Counted from the first letter of the stretch, positions 17,848-26,200 are shown. The stretch: 64,000 bases of DNA from Pseudomonadota bacterium (GCA_018241185.1 JAFEEH010000215.1:1-64000); one strand, 5' to 3'. A program made the numbers and translations. The notes: generated from the sequence alone by a model not told the origin.

Positions 17848-17864
17848 GTAAAGCTGCCGTAAAG
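17848..17864 (-). promoter_or_regulatory. Direct-repeat box upstream of response regulator
   Basis: On the minus strand it reads CTTTACGGCAGCTTTAC: two hexamers with an 11-base period. This matches the tandem half-site layout used by OmpR/PmrA-type dimers. It lies about 80-97 bases before the regulator start, in the gap after the halogenase-like gene. Confidence 0.5.
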
Positions 17865-17881
17865 CGCCGCTGCGCCCGCGC

Positions 17882-19516
17882 TCAGCTTGCTGCAAAAAGC
17901 ATAGCGCCCTGCGCCCGATCCACGGGCGTTGCGGGCATGTTTTGCTCAAGCAGTGCATCGAGCGCCACGGCCTGCAGCTGGGGGTGGGCGCCTTGCGCCT
18001 CGTCGCGGATCTGCGCGGCCAGCGTGCGCAGCTGGGCCACGCAGGCACGAATCCGGGCCTGGAACTCGCGGCCGTCGACGCAGGGGCGGCGCAGGCTGGC
18101 GTTGAGTTCGGCAAACCATGGCAGCGAGGCCTGGTCGAGCATCGCCGGCGGGTTGGCGCGATCGCTCACCGCCGACCAGTCGCGCAGGAAGGCCTGCATC
18201 GCGATGTTCAGCCGTTGGCAGTGCTGCAGCTCCTCGCGCAGGTTGCCCAGCGAGCCCAGGTCGGTCAGCCGATCCTGGAAGAACAGTTGCGACAACACGC
18301 CCCAGTAGTAGGTGTAGTCCCAGATCACCTTGACCGGCAGCACCTCGGGGTCGCCGAAGAGCGGGTACTGGTCTTGATAGAGCGCCAGCGTGCTTTCGTA
18401 GAACGAGTGGTAGATCTGGTCGTACAGCTGCGCCCTGGCGTCCACCGACCGGCCCGCGCGGTCGTGCGCGATCAGGTCGCAGATGTAGGTGTTGCTCATC
18501 GCGATGAAGTCGCTGCCCGGCGAATAGAACGGGTCGAGGAAGAGCCCCGCCTCGCCCGTGAGCGCCCAGCGCTCGCCGCTGAAGACCTGCTTGCAGCCGT
18601 ACGAGAACTTGCGGAAGAACGCGAAGTCCTGCAGCAGGTGGCGCTTGTCGTCGAGCGCGTCGAACAGGCGCGGCTGGTACGTGCGCAGCCACTCCATCGC
18701 CTTGTCGAAGCTGTCCATCGTGTCCAGCGGGTGCAGCTTGGGGTCGGCCACGATGCCCACCGAGTGCGAGCCCGAGGCCAGCGGGATCAGCCACACCCAG
18801 TAGCCCGCGCCGCACAGGTGGTTGGTCGACAGCCAGCGCCGGCCCTCGGGCTCGCAGCGGGCGCGCCAGGCCGGGTCGTCGCTCCAGTCGTCGATGGCGA
18901 TGCGCTCGCCGATGCGGAACCACACCGCATTCGCGTCGTGCGCGTTGGGCTCGGCCAGGCCCAGTTTGCGCTTGAGCAGCCCGGCGCGCCCGCAGGCGTC
19001 GATGAGCCAGCGGCATTCGGCTTCGTGCGATTCGTCGTTCTCGGTCCAGCCGATGCGGTGCCGGCCCGCGGCGGCGTCGAGCGAGATGCTGCGCACCAGC
19101 GCGCCGTCGACGAAGCGTACGCCGCGCGCGGCAGCCTCCTCGCCCAGGTAGTTCTCGAAGATGCCGCGGTCGATCTGGTAGCTGGGCGTGGCCAGCACGC
19201 GGCTGGCGCCGATCTCGGTCACACGGTCGATGTCGCGCCGCCCCTCGCTGAAGAAGAAGCGGAAGCCGAACTTGCGCAGCTGCGCGTTGTCGAGGTGGTC
19301 CTTCAGGCCCAGCACCGTGTCGAAGTAGTGCGCGCCGATCTCGACCGACGATTCGCCGACCTTGTGCGCCGCATGCGGCACCGGGTGCGCGCGGCGCTCC
19401 AGCACCAGCACGTCGATGCCCTCGAAGCGCTGCTTCAGCTGCAGCGCCAGCGTCAGGCCCGCCAGCCCGCCGCCCATGATGATCACGTCGTGGTGGTCGA
19501 GGGCGGCAGCGGGCAT
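17882..19516 (-). CDS. Flavin-dependent halogenase-like FAD oxidoreductase
   Basis: A 544-residue flavoprotein of the tryptophan-halogenase superfamily. All three landmarks are present: the FAD-binding GGGLAG at residues 15-20, WVWLIP at 240-245 (WxWxIP), and FLDPFYSPG (FxPxxSxG type). Lys52 in HKVGESS is in the position where halogenases carry the catalytic lysine region. Similar proteins are annotated in aryl-polyene and related fatty-acid-type pigment clusters, where halogenation is not established. It is the third gene of an operon with a chain-length factor and a ketoacyl synthase (8 bases from the former). Halogenase activity is possible but unproven; a tailoring oxidoreductase is the alternative. 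Confidence 0.78.
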   Translation of the reverse strand: MPAAALDHHDVIIMGGGLAGLTLALQLKQRFEGIDVLVLERRAHPVPHAAHKVGESSVEIGAHYFDTVLGLKDHLDNAQLRKFGFRFFFSEGRRDIDRVTEIGASRVLATPSYQIDRGIFENYLGEEAAARGVRFVDGALVRSISLDAAAGRHRIGWTENDESHEAECRWLIDACGRAGLLKRKLGLAEPNAHDANAVWFRIGERIAIDDWSDDPAWRARCEPEGRRWLSTNHLCGAGYWVWLIPLASGSHSVGIVADPKLHPLDTMDSFDKAMEWLRTYQPRLFDALDDKRHLLQDFAFFRKFSYGCKQVFSGERWALTGEAGLFLDPFYSPGSDFIAMSNTYICDLIAHDRAGRSVDARAQLYDQIYHSFYESTLALYQDQYPLFGDPEVLPVKVIWDYTYYWGVLSQLFFQDRLTDLGSLGNLREELQHCQRLNIAMQAFLRDWSAVSDRANPPAMLDQASLPWFAELNASLRRPCVDGREFQARIRACVAQLRTLAAQIRDEAQGAHPQLQAVALDALLEQNMPATPVDRAQGAMLFAAS

Positions 19517-19524
19517 GGCGTGTC

Positions 19525-20400
19525 CTAGGCGGGTCGGAGGTTCAGTTCGAGCGCGAGCTGCGGCGACAGCGGCATGCGCAGCGTCACACTGTCGGGCCCC
19601 AGCGTGGCCAGGGATTCGAACAGCGGCAGCAGGTCGGCGATCGCGTTGGGCGGCAGCGCCCGCGCGGCGGCCGACTGCGGCTGCGCGCGCGCGCTCGGTC
19701 CGTGGACCAGCGACCAGTCCACCGTCGCCACGGTGCGTTCGGTGCGTTCCGGCGCCAGCACGAAGCCGCCCGCCAGCAGGCCTTCGCTCACATGCACCTG
19801 CTTGAGCGGGCCCACCGCCTCGGCGTCGAAGCCCACCAGCAGCAGCGGCTGCGTGTCGGTGGCGCACTGGGCGGCCGCTTCCAGCAGCGCGGCGGCGAAG
19901 GTGTTCTCGAAGGCGCTGAGCGAGTTGCTGGCCTGCTGGCAACCGGTGCCGATCGTCCAGTAGCCCACCGCGGCGTTGTGCACCGAGTTGTGGAACTTGA
20001 TCGGCGACAGCTGCGTGGGCGCCGTGGCGAGGGTGGCGCACATGTAGTCGTTGATGGCCAGGTCGCCGTGCGCCGAGGCGAAGACGCACGGCAGGTCGGC
20101 GGCCGAGCGGCCCGAGGCCGCCACGCTCGCGCCGGCCACTTCGAGCGCCAGCGCCACCGTGTCGGGCGCGCGGCGGCGTTCGGCCGGGGCCAGCACCTGC
20201 GGCGACGGCCGCTTGGCCGGCGGGTCGGCCGGCGCGCCTTCGCCGCGGAAGGCGGCGCGGGCGATGTCCCAGCCCGGCAGGGTGGGGGCCCAGAAGGCGA
20301 TTCCTTCGATGTAGAGCGTAGGTGTGCCCGCCGCGCTCATTGGACGACCTTCGCCTGCGGCTTCGGTGCGAGCGCCTTCGGGCGGCCGTGCGGCGCTCAT
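19525..20400 (-). CDS. Beta-ketoacyl synthase chain-length-factor-like protein (Ketoacyl-synt_2 family)
   Basis: A 291-residue protein resembling the short N-terminal ketoacyl-synthase-like partners of aryl polyene synthases. Seen: YIEGIAFWAPTLPGWD near the start and the thiolase-fold core with NSVHNAAVGYWTIGTGCQQA. In this family it is thought to pair with a true ketoacyl synthase and set chain length. Its ATG at 20400 overlaps the stop of the ketoacyl synthase by four bases, which decides the start; an in-frame ATG at 20340 is the alternative and lies closer to the family's usual N-terminus. Confidence 0.75.
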   Translation of the reverse strand: MSAARPPEGARTEAAGEGRPMSAAGTPTLYIEGIAFWAPTLPGWDIARAAFRGEGAPADPPAKRPSPQVLAPAERRRAPDTVALALEVAGASVAASGRSAADLPCVFASAHGDLAINDYMCATLATAPTQLSPIKFHNSVHNAAVGYWTIGTGCQQASNSLSAFENTFAAALLEAAAQCATDTQPLLLVGFDAEAVGPLKQVHVSEGLLAGGFVLAPERTERTVATVDWSLVHGPSARAQPQSAAARALPPNAIADLLPLFESLATLGPDSVTLRMPLSPQLALELNLRPA

Positions 20401-21599
20401 GCCGCCGCTCCCTTGCCGAAGATCAGCGCGCAGTTGTTGCCGCCGAAGCCGAAGGAATTCGACAGCGCATAGCGCACCTCGCCCCTGGCGGGCTGCAGCC
20501 GGATCTGCGGGCCGCACACCGGGTCGGGCGTCACGCTGTTCACCGTGCCGGGCATCAGGCCCGTTTCCAGCGCCAGCAGGCTGACCACCGCCTCGACGAT
20601 GCCCGCCGCGCCCAGCGTGTGGCCGGTGAAGCCCTTGGTCGAGCTGGCATGCGTGCGCGCCGGGAAGCGGCGCGCCACCAGCGCGGCCTCCACCTCGTCG
20701 TTCTTGGCGCTCGCGGTACCGTGCATGTTGATGTAGTCGATCGCGTCGGGCGCCAGGCCGGCACGGGCCAGCGCATCGTTGAGCGCGCGCTCGGCGCCGG
20801 CGCCCTCGGGGTGCGGCGTCGACATGTGGTGCGCGTCACTGGCCTCGCCGTAGCCCAGCAGCTCCAGCGCACCTTCACCTCTTTCGAGGAGCGCGAAGCC
20901 GGCCGCCTCGCCCAGCGAGATGCCGCCGCGGTCCACGTCGAAGGGCTGGCAGGGCTTGTTCGACACCAGCTCCAGCGAGTTGAAACCGAAGAGCACGCTG
21001 CCGCACAGCGTGTCGACGCCGCCGACCACCGCCGCGTCGATCAGGCCCAGGCGCATCAGCCGCTCGGCCGACGCGAACACCTTGGCGCTCGACGAGCAGG
21101 CCGTCGACAGCGTCTCGTTCGGCCCTTCCAGGCCCAGCGCGGCGGCCACGAACAGGCCCAGCGAGTGCGTGGTGTGCAGTTCGCTGTGGCGCATGCGTTC
21201 GGGAAAGCGCCCCTCGGCGTCCATCTGCGTGTAGGCCAGCTCGGTGTCGCCGATGCTGGAGGTGGAGGTGCCCACGATCACCGCCACGCGGTGCGCGCCG
21301 TAGCGCTCGCGGGCGGCGCGCGCCGCCTCGATGAAGCCGTCGGCGTTCAGGCCCTTCCAGGCCAGGCGGTTGTTGCGGCAGTCCCAGCTGGCCAGCTCGG
21401 GCGGCAGGGCCACGTCTTCGACGCCGTCGACGCGGCCGATGAAGGTGGCCAGTCGCTGCTCGGCCGGTTCGCCGAAATCGTTGGCCCGCAGGCCGCTTCT
21501 GGAGTGTTCGAGTCCTTCGAGCAATGCGGCCTTGCCGGTGCCCAGGGCGGTGGTGGCCGTGAAGGCGCTGATCTTCAGGGGAGGGATTCGCTGGGGCAC
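20397..21599 (-). CDS. FabF-type beta-ketoacyl-ACP synthase of a specialised fatty-acid/polyene operon
   Basis: A 400-residue thiolase-fold condensing enzyme with an intact Cys-His-His set: Cys168 in STACSSS, His293 in NMHGTASAKND and His327 in GFTGHTLGAAG. The C-terminal SNSFGFGGNNCALIF is typical. It is about 10-15 residues shorter than housekeeping FabF and begins with PPLKISAFTATTALG, like aryl-polyene synthases. First gene of a three-gene minus-strand operon with a chain-length factor and a halogenase-like flavoprotein. No ACP, ketoreductase, dehydratase, ammonia-lyase or exporter gene is near, so the product is unknown. Confidence 0.85.
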   Translation of the reverse strand: MPQRIPPLKISAFTATTALGTGKAALLEGLEHSRSGLRANDFGEPAEQRLATFIGRVDGVEDVALPPELASWDCRNNRLAWKGLNADGFIEAARAARERYGAHRVAVIVGTSTSSIGDTELAYTQMDAEGRFPERMRHSELHTTHSLGLFVAAALGLEGPNETLSTACSSSAKVFASAERLMRLGLIDAAVVGGVDTLCGSVLFGFNSLELVSNKPCQPFDVDRGGISLGEAAGFALLERGEGALELLGYGEASDAHHMSTPHPEGAGAERALNDALARAGLAPDAIDYINMHGTASAKNDEVEAALVARRFPARTHASSTKGFTGHTLGAAGIVEAVVSLLALETGLMPGTVNSVTPDPVCGPQIRLQPARGEVRYALSNSFGFGGNNCALIFGKGAAA

Positions 21600-21701
21600 G
21601 ATCGATGTGTCAGGAATGTGGCCGGGAAGGGGAGCGCCGAGCGTACCAGCCCGCCTGCCGCCGGCTGTCGGCGCACAGCGCGAAACACAGCGGGCCGAAG
21701 C

Positions 21702-21759
21702 GCTATCGAATCGATAGCTGCTCGCGCCCGGCTGGCGGGCGGTTCAGGCCTTTTTGGCT
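21702..21759 (+). repeat. Dispersed palindromic repeat, copy C (overlaps ampG 3' end)
   Basis: GCTATCGAATCGATAGCTGC with a perfect ATCGAATCGAT-type stem, then GCTGGCGGGCGG and AGGCCTTTTTGGCT. The last part (21744-21759) encodes, in reverse, the final residues and stop codon of the AmpG-like permease. Confidence 0.8.
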
Positions 21760-23126
21760 CGAGAAGCCAGGGCCACCAGCAGCAGCACCGGAACCCCCAG
21801 CAGGGCCGTGCCGACGAAGAACATCTGGTAACCAAAAGCATCGACGAACACGCCCGAGTAGCCCGCGATGAACTTCGGCAGCAGCAGCATCATCGAGCTG
21901 AACAGCGCGTACTGCGTGGCCGAGTAGCTCACGTTCGTCAGGCTCGACAGGTAGGCGATGAAGGCCGCCGACGCGATGCCCCCGGCCAGGTTGTCGGCCG
22001 ACACCACCGCCACCAGCGCCGTCACGTCGTGCCCGCGCGTGCCCAGCCAGGCGAAGAGCAGGTTGCTCGCGGCGCTGAGCACCGCGCCCAGCATCAACAC
22101 CCGCATCACGCCCAGGCGCATCGACAGCACGCCGCCCACGAAGGCGCCCACGAGCGTCATCACCACGCCGTAGATCTTGCTCACCGTGGCGACCTCGTCC
22201 TTGGTGAAGCCCATGTCCACGTAGAAGGGGTTGGCCATGATGCCCATCACCACGTCGCTGATGCGGTAGATGGCGATCAGCGCCAGGATCAGCGCCGCCT
22301 GCCAGCGGTAGCGGCGGATGAAGTCGGCAAAGGGCTCGACCAGCGCGGTGCGCAGCCAGTCGGCCGCGTTCCTGGCGGGCGGCAGTGCGCGCCGCGCCGG
22401 CTCGGGCGAGAACAGCACCGTCAGCACCCCCACCGCCATCGACGCGGCCATCACCAGGTAGGCCGTGCGCCAGGCGCCGTCCTGGTAGCCGGCGGCGGTG
22501 GTCGGGGCGGCCGACGTCTCGGCCCAGGCCGCCACCCACAGCACGCCCGCGCCGGCCCAGATCATTGCGAGGCGGTAGCCCGTCTGATAGGCCGCCGCCA
22601 GCGCCGCCTGCTTGCGCGTCTCGGCCGATTCGATGCGGAAGGCATCCAGCGCGATGTCCTGCGTGGCCGAGCCGAAGGCCACCAGCAGCGCGCACCACAC
22701 CAGCGGCTCCAGCCCGGCGCGCGGGTCGTTCAGTGCCATGCCCACCAGCCCCACGATGACCATCGCCTGCGCAAACAGCAGCCAGCCGCGCCGGCGCCCC
22801 AGCAGGGTGGTCAGTGGCGGCAGCGGCAGCCGGTCGACCAGCGGCGCCCACACCCACTTGAAGCCGTACGCCAGGCCCACCCAGCTCAGGTAGCCGATGG
22901 TGGCGCGGTCGATGCCCGCCTCGCGCAGCCGAAAACTCAGCGTGCCCAGCACCAGCAGCAGCGGCAGCCCGGCCGCGAAGCCCAGCGCGAACATGCGCAG
23001 CGTCGCGGGTTCGAGATACACCTTGAGCGTTTCGTGCCAGGGGAGCCTGGCCGGCGCGTCGGCGGATGCGGCCGGCTCGGCGCGTGAGGCCGCCGTGTCG
23101 GCGGCGCTGCGTGGGGGAACGGACAT
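21744..23126 (-). CDS. AmpG-family MFS permease
   Basis: A 460-residue major facilitator protein, probably importing anhydromuropeptides for cell-wall recycling. About twelve to fourteen hydrophobic helices are visible, and the AmpG-type opening MFALGFAAGLPLLLVLGTLS followed by GIDRATIGYLSWVGLAYGFKWVWAPLVDR is characteristic. The ATG at 23126 follows a leader and precedes a soluble Ala/Ser-rich N-terminus of about 35 residues. Its last codons and stop lie inside a dispersed repeat. It is divergent from the M48 protease across a repeat-bearing 209-base gap. Confidence 0.87.
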   Translation of the reverse strand: MSVPPRSAADTAASRAEPAASADAPARLPWHETLKVYLEPATLRMFALGFAAGLPLLLVLGTLSFRLREAGIDRATIGYLSWVGLAYGFKWVWAPLVDRLPLPPLTTLLGRRRGWLLFAQAMVIVGLVGMALNDPRAGLEPLVWCALLVAFGSATQDIALDAFRIESAETRKQAALAAAYQTGYRLAMIWAGAGVLWVAAWAETSAAPTTAAGYQDGAWRTAYLVMAASMAVGVLTVLFSPEPARRALPPARNAADWLRTALVEPFADFIRRYRWQAALILALIAIYRISDVVMGIMANPFYVDMGFTKDEVATVSKIYGVVMTLVGAFVGGVLSMRLGVMRVLMLGAVLSAASNLLFAWLGTRGHDVTALVAVVSADNLAGGIASAAFIAYLSSLTNVSYSATQYALFSSMMLLLPKFIAGYSGVFVDAFGYQMFFVGTALLGVPVLLLVALASRAKKA

Positions 23127-23182
23127 GGGCCGCCATTCTCCCCGAGCCGTGCGGCCCTCGGCCTGACCGTGTCCCCGCATTG

Positions 23183-23220
23183 CTCCCTCTCCCCCTGGGA
23201 GAGGGCCGGGGTGAGGGCAC
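23183..23220. repeat. GGGAGAGGG hairpin repeat, copy 1
   Basis: A 38-base element whose core CCCTCTCCC-CCT-GGGAGAGGG forms a 9-bp stem, followed by CCGGGGTGAGGGCAC. It differs by one base from the copy at 24251-24288. The two copies stand on either side of the M48 protease gene in the same orientation. Confidence 0.85.
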
Positions 23221-23335
23221 ACACCCTCTGCACCAGCACCCGCACGATCAAAGCCCAGGGGCGGCCCCACCAATGCCCTTGCCCCCACCCACCCATCGCT
23301 TGGGTTTTCGTCGTGGCGCCTCTATCTTTCCGCCC

Positions 23336-24211
23336 ATGTGCCTGCGCTGCGCCTCCGCCCTCTCTTCTTTCTCTTCATCGTCTTCGGCCCATCCTCCGTG
23401 GCAGGCCCGCCGCGCCTTCCTGCTCGCGGCCGCCGCTGCGGCCGCCACGCCCGCCCTGGCCCAGGTCGACGTCGGCAAGCCGTCGATGACGCGCACCCTC
23501 GTCCCTGCCGAGGCGCTGGAGAAAGCCGCCGTGCAGCAATACGGCCAACTCCTGCAGCAGGCCCAGGCCAAGAAGGCCCTGGCCGCCGAGAACAACCCCC
23601 AGCTGCAGAAGCTGCGCACCATCGCGAAGAAGCTCATCCCCTTCACCCAGAAATGGAACGAGCGCGCCGCGGGCTGGAAGTGGGAGGTCAACCTCATCGG
23701 CAGCCAGCAGGTCAACGCCTTCTGCATGCCCGGCGGCAAGATCGCCTTCTTCACCGGCATCCTCGACCAGTTGAAGCTCAGCGACGACGAGATCGCCATG
23801 GTCATGGGCCACGAAATGGCGCATGCCCTGCGCGAGCACGCCCGCGAGCGCCTGGCCAAGACCACCGGCACCAGCGCCGCGCTGCAGATGGGCGCCGCCA
23901 TGCTCGGCCTGGGCCAGTGGGGCGACCTGGCGGCGCGCGGCAGCTCGCAGCTGCTCGCGCTGAAGTTCAGCCGCGACGACGAGACCGAGGCCGACTTGGT
24001 CGGCCTGGAACTGGCCGCCCGCGCCGGCTACGACCCCAAGGCCTCCGTCAGCCTGTGGAACAAGATGGCCAAGGTCGGCAACGGCAAGGGCACGCCCGGT
24101 GCGCTGAGCTTTCTGTCGACCCACCCCACCGGCCCCGACCGCATCAAGCGGCTGGAAGCCAACGTGCCCAAGGTCGAGGGCCTGTACCGCGCCGCCACCG
24201 GTAAGGGCTGA
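23336..24211 (+). CDS. M48-family zinc metalloprotease, exported
   Basis: A 291-residue peptidase. A twin-arginine-containing signal (QARRAFLLAAAAAAATPALAQ, given in part) suggests a periplasmic location. The zinc site is HEMAH (in MVMGHEMAHALREH), with the third ligand in DDETEADLVGLELAA, as in LoiP/YggG and BepA-like proteases. These act in outer-membrane protein quality control. The ATG at 23336 gives a Ser-rich stretch before the signal; a later start at the signal itself cannot be excluded. It stands alone between two copies of the same hairpin repeat. Confidence 0.87.
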   Translation: MCLRCASALSSFSSSSSAHPPWQARRAFLLAAAAAAATPALAQVDVGKPSMTRTLVPAEALEKAAVQQYGQLLQQAQAKKALAAENNPQLQKLRTIAKKLIPFTQKWNERAAGWKWEVNLIGSQQVNAFCMPGGKIAFFTGILDQLKLSDDEIAMVMGHEMAHALREHARERLAKTTGTSAALQMGAAMLGLGQWGDLAARGSSQLLALKFSRDDETEADLVGLELAARAGYDPKASVSLWNKMAKVGNGKGTPGALSFLSTHPTGPDRIKRLEANVPKVEGLYRAATGKG

Positions 24212-24250
24212 GCCCCGGCCCGCCTCCGCCAGGGCCGGGCTCTGGTCTGC

Positions 24251-24288
24251 CTCCCTCTCCCCCTGGGAGAGGGTCGGGGTGAGGGCAC
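24251..24288. repeat. GGGAGAGGG hairpin repeat, copy 2
   Basis: Same 38 bases as 23183-23220 with one change (GGGTCGGGG for GGGCCGGGG). Forty bases past the M48 stop, so the hairpin may serve as its terminator. Confidence 0.85.
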
Positions 24289-24351
24289 GCAGCCCCGCCG
24301 CCGCCGCCGCGAAGCTCGTCTCTACGCCACCGTTCCCCTTTTTCCCCACCC

Positions 24352-24411
24352 CCGTTCACGCTGAGCTTGTCGAAGCGCCGCGCAAGGCTTCGACAAGCTC
24401 AGCCCGAACGG
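24352..24411. repeat. Inverted repeat of the TTCGACAAGCTCAGCCCGAA type, copy 2
   Basis: Left arm 24352-24376 (CCGTTCACGCTGAGCTTGTC, continuing GAAGC) and right arm 24386-24411 (starting GGCTTCGACAAGCTCAGCCC) pair with few mismatches around a short loop. Same family as 16935-16994. Confidence 0.8.
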
Positions 24412-24600
24412 GTTGGGGTTTGTGACGGCCTTGAATGCACCGCCACCGGCAGGGCTGACCACCAGCGCGTCGGTGTGGACATCGACTCTGCGCTGTCACG
24501 CCACCCCGCTAGCATCGCCAGTCCCGCCGCAGCCGCCCGGGCATGGCCCGCGTGTTGCTTGTCAGCTTGCAAAACGCACACGCCCGCCCGTCTTCCCCTC

Positions 24601-25251
24601 ATGGCCGTCCCCCTCATCCGTGACCAGACCCCTGGCGAAGAAATCGCCAACGCCATCAGCCACGGCCTGGGCTGCCTGCTGGCCATCGCGTCGCTGCCCA
24701 TCCTCGTGCAGCACGCCGCGCAGCGCGGCGACCCGGCGCAGGTCGTGGCGGCCAGCGTGTTCGCCGGCACGGCCATCCTGCTGTACCTCGTCTCCACCCT
24801 GTACCACGCGCTGCCGGCCGGCCGCGCCAAGGGCTGGTTCAACCGGCTCGACCACGCGTCGATCTACCTCTTCATCGCCGGCAGCTACATGCCCTTCGTG
24901 CTGGGCGTGCTCAAGGGCGCGTGGGGCTGGTCCTTGTTCGCCATCGTGTGGGCCGCCGCCGCCATCGGCGTGGGCGCCAAGCTGCTCGACCGGCTGAAGC
25001 ACCCGCTGTGGTCCACGGGGCTGTATGTCGCCATGGGCTGGGTGGCCGTGGTGGCCGCCGTGCCGCTGATGGAACGCATGTCGGCCGCGGGCCTGTGGTG
25101 GCTGCTGGCGGGGGGCGTGTCGTACACGCTCGGGGCGGTGGTGTTCCTGCTCGATTCACGGGTGCGGTATGCGCACTTCGTGTGGCACCTGTTCGTGCTG
25201 GGCGGGAGCACGTGCCACTTTTTTGCGGCGTTGTGGCATTCGGCGGCCTGA
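24601..25251 (+). CDS. Hemolysin III family (PAQR/YqfA-like) membrane protein
   Basis: A 216-residue protein with seven predicted membrane helices. The HlyIII family marks are present: EEIANAISHGLG at the N-terminus, STLYHALP after helix 2, LDHASIYLFIAGSYMPF, and the C-terminal HFVWHLFVLGGSTCHFFA with its conserved histidines. Despite the name, bacterial members are not general haemolysins; relatives are proposed hydrolases or membrane-fluidity factors. Isolated gene, convergent with the P-loop kinase. Confidence 0.9.
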   Translation: MAVPLIRDQTPGEEIANAISHGLGCLLAIASLPILVQHAAQRGDPAQVVAASVFAGTAILLYLVSTLYHALPAGRAKGWFNRLDHASIYLFIAGSYMPFVLGVLKGAWGWSLFAIVWAAAAIGVGAKLLDRLKHPLWSTGLYVAMGWVAVVAAVPLMERMSAAGLWWLLAGGVSYTLGAVVFLLDSRVRYAHFVWHLFVLGGSTCHFFAALWHSAA

Positions 25252-25269
25252 GGCCTGCGCGCACGGCGC

Positions 25270-25797
25270 TCAGCCGCGCGCGCCGCGCCGCGCCAGATGC
25301 GCTTCGATGTGCGCCAGGCTCTCGTCCGTGCTGCGATGTGCCGTGTCGATCACCAGCCGGTCGGTCGCCCAGGCCGCGTAGTCGCGGGCCATCACGTCGG
25401 CCCAGGTGGGCAGGGTGAAGCCGGCAATGTCGGCACTGCGCTGCTCTACGCGCCGGCGGTGCTCGGCGGCATCGGAACACACCAGCTCCACATCGACCAC
25501 GGCCACCCCGGCCTGGGCCGCCACGGCATGCCAGGCCGCGCGCGTTGCGCCCAGCGGGTTCACGCAATCCGCCACCACCGGGCGCCCCAGCGACAGGTTG
25601 GACCCCGCGAGCGCATACGCCACCCGGTAGCCGCACGCGCCCACGTCCTGAGGCGCGCCGGGGCCGCCGCCGCCCGCGTCGCGCAGCGCCTGTTCGATCA
25701 CGTCGATGCGCAGGTAAGCCGCGTGCAGGCGTGCCGCCAACGTGCGGCCCAGGGTGGTCTTGCCGGTGCCGGGCAGGCCGGCGAGGACGATCAGCAT
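25270..25797 (-). CDS. Small P-loop ATPase/kinase (gluconokinase/Zeta-like fold)
   Basis: A 175-residue AAA_33-type nucleotide-binding protein. Walker A GLPGTGKTT is at residues 7-15, almost at the N-terminus, and VVADCVNP is the likely Walker B-like strand. The start at 25797 was chosen because GGAG lies nine bases upstream; an in-frame ATG at 25812 is the alternative. Such proteins phosphorylate small molecules, but the substrate is unknown. It is read away from the map remnant that begins 68 bases to its right. Confidence 0.8.
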   Translation of the reverse strand: MLIVLAGLPGTGKTTLGRTLAARLHAAYLRIDVIEQALRDAGGGGPGAPQDVGACGYRVAYALAGSNLSLGRPVVADCVNPLGATRAAWHAVAAQAGVAVVDVELVCSDAAEHRRRVEQRSADIAGFTLPTWADVMARDYAAWATDRLVIDTAHRSTDESLAHIEAHLARRGARG

Positions 25798-25864
25798 GCG
25801 GTCACGCTCCATGGATCGGGGAGAGGCGGCGATTCTCCGGGCTGCCTCGACCTCATTCGGAAAA

Positions 25865-26200
25865 ATGAACGTGGTGCAGCCCAACATCGACGTCGGCCAC
25901 GCCATCCAGTCGGTGGCGCAGCGCGAGCGCTTCAGCATCGTGCGCGAGTTCTGCGGCCACGGCATCGGCCGCATCGACCACGACGAACCCAACGTGCTGC
26001 AGGACGGCCGCCGCGGCGAAGGCCTCGTGCTCGAGCCCGGTATGGTCTTCACCATCGAGCCCATGCTCAACGCCGGCGCCCGCGACATCCGCAACCTGAC
26101 CGACGGCTGGACCGTGGTCACCAAGGACCGGTCGCTGCCGGCGCAGTGGGAGCACATGGTGGCGGTGATTGGGAAGGGGTGTGAGGTGTTGACCAACTGA
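25865..26200 (+). pseudogene. 5'-truncated methionine aminopeptidase (map) remnant
   Basis: About 111 codons match only the C-terminal part of type I methionine aminopeptidase. FSIVREFCGHGIGR, PGMVFTIEPMLNAGARDIR and DGWTVVTKDRSLPAQWEHMV are unmistakable. These keep the metal-ligand His and two Glu of the C-terminal half, but the two metal-binding Asp of the N-terminal half are missing. Upstream sequence is unrelated (the kinase promoter region). It cannot be an active enzyme. It marks the left edge of the accessory islet and is probably a decayed second map copy. Confidence 0.85.

Larger units (their letters stand above)
24212..24600. other. 389-bp intergenic stretch with two repeats
   Basis: Between the M48 protease and the hemolysin III gene. 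It holds the GGGAGAGGG hairpin (24251-24288) and the TTCGACAAGCTCAGCC inverted repeat (24352-24411). The right third (24420-24600) shows no reading frame I trust; a CTAGCAT stretch near 24509-24515 might be part of a promoter for the following gene. Confidence 0.6.

Noticed and set aside
25270..26196. Minus-strand frame of 308 codons through the P-loop kinase and the map remnant
   Set aside because: The Walker A motif begins at residue 7 from the ATG at 25797, which has a ribosome-binding site; the upstream part is antisense to the map remnant.
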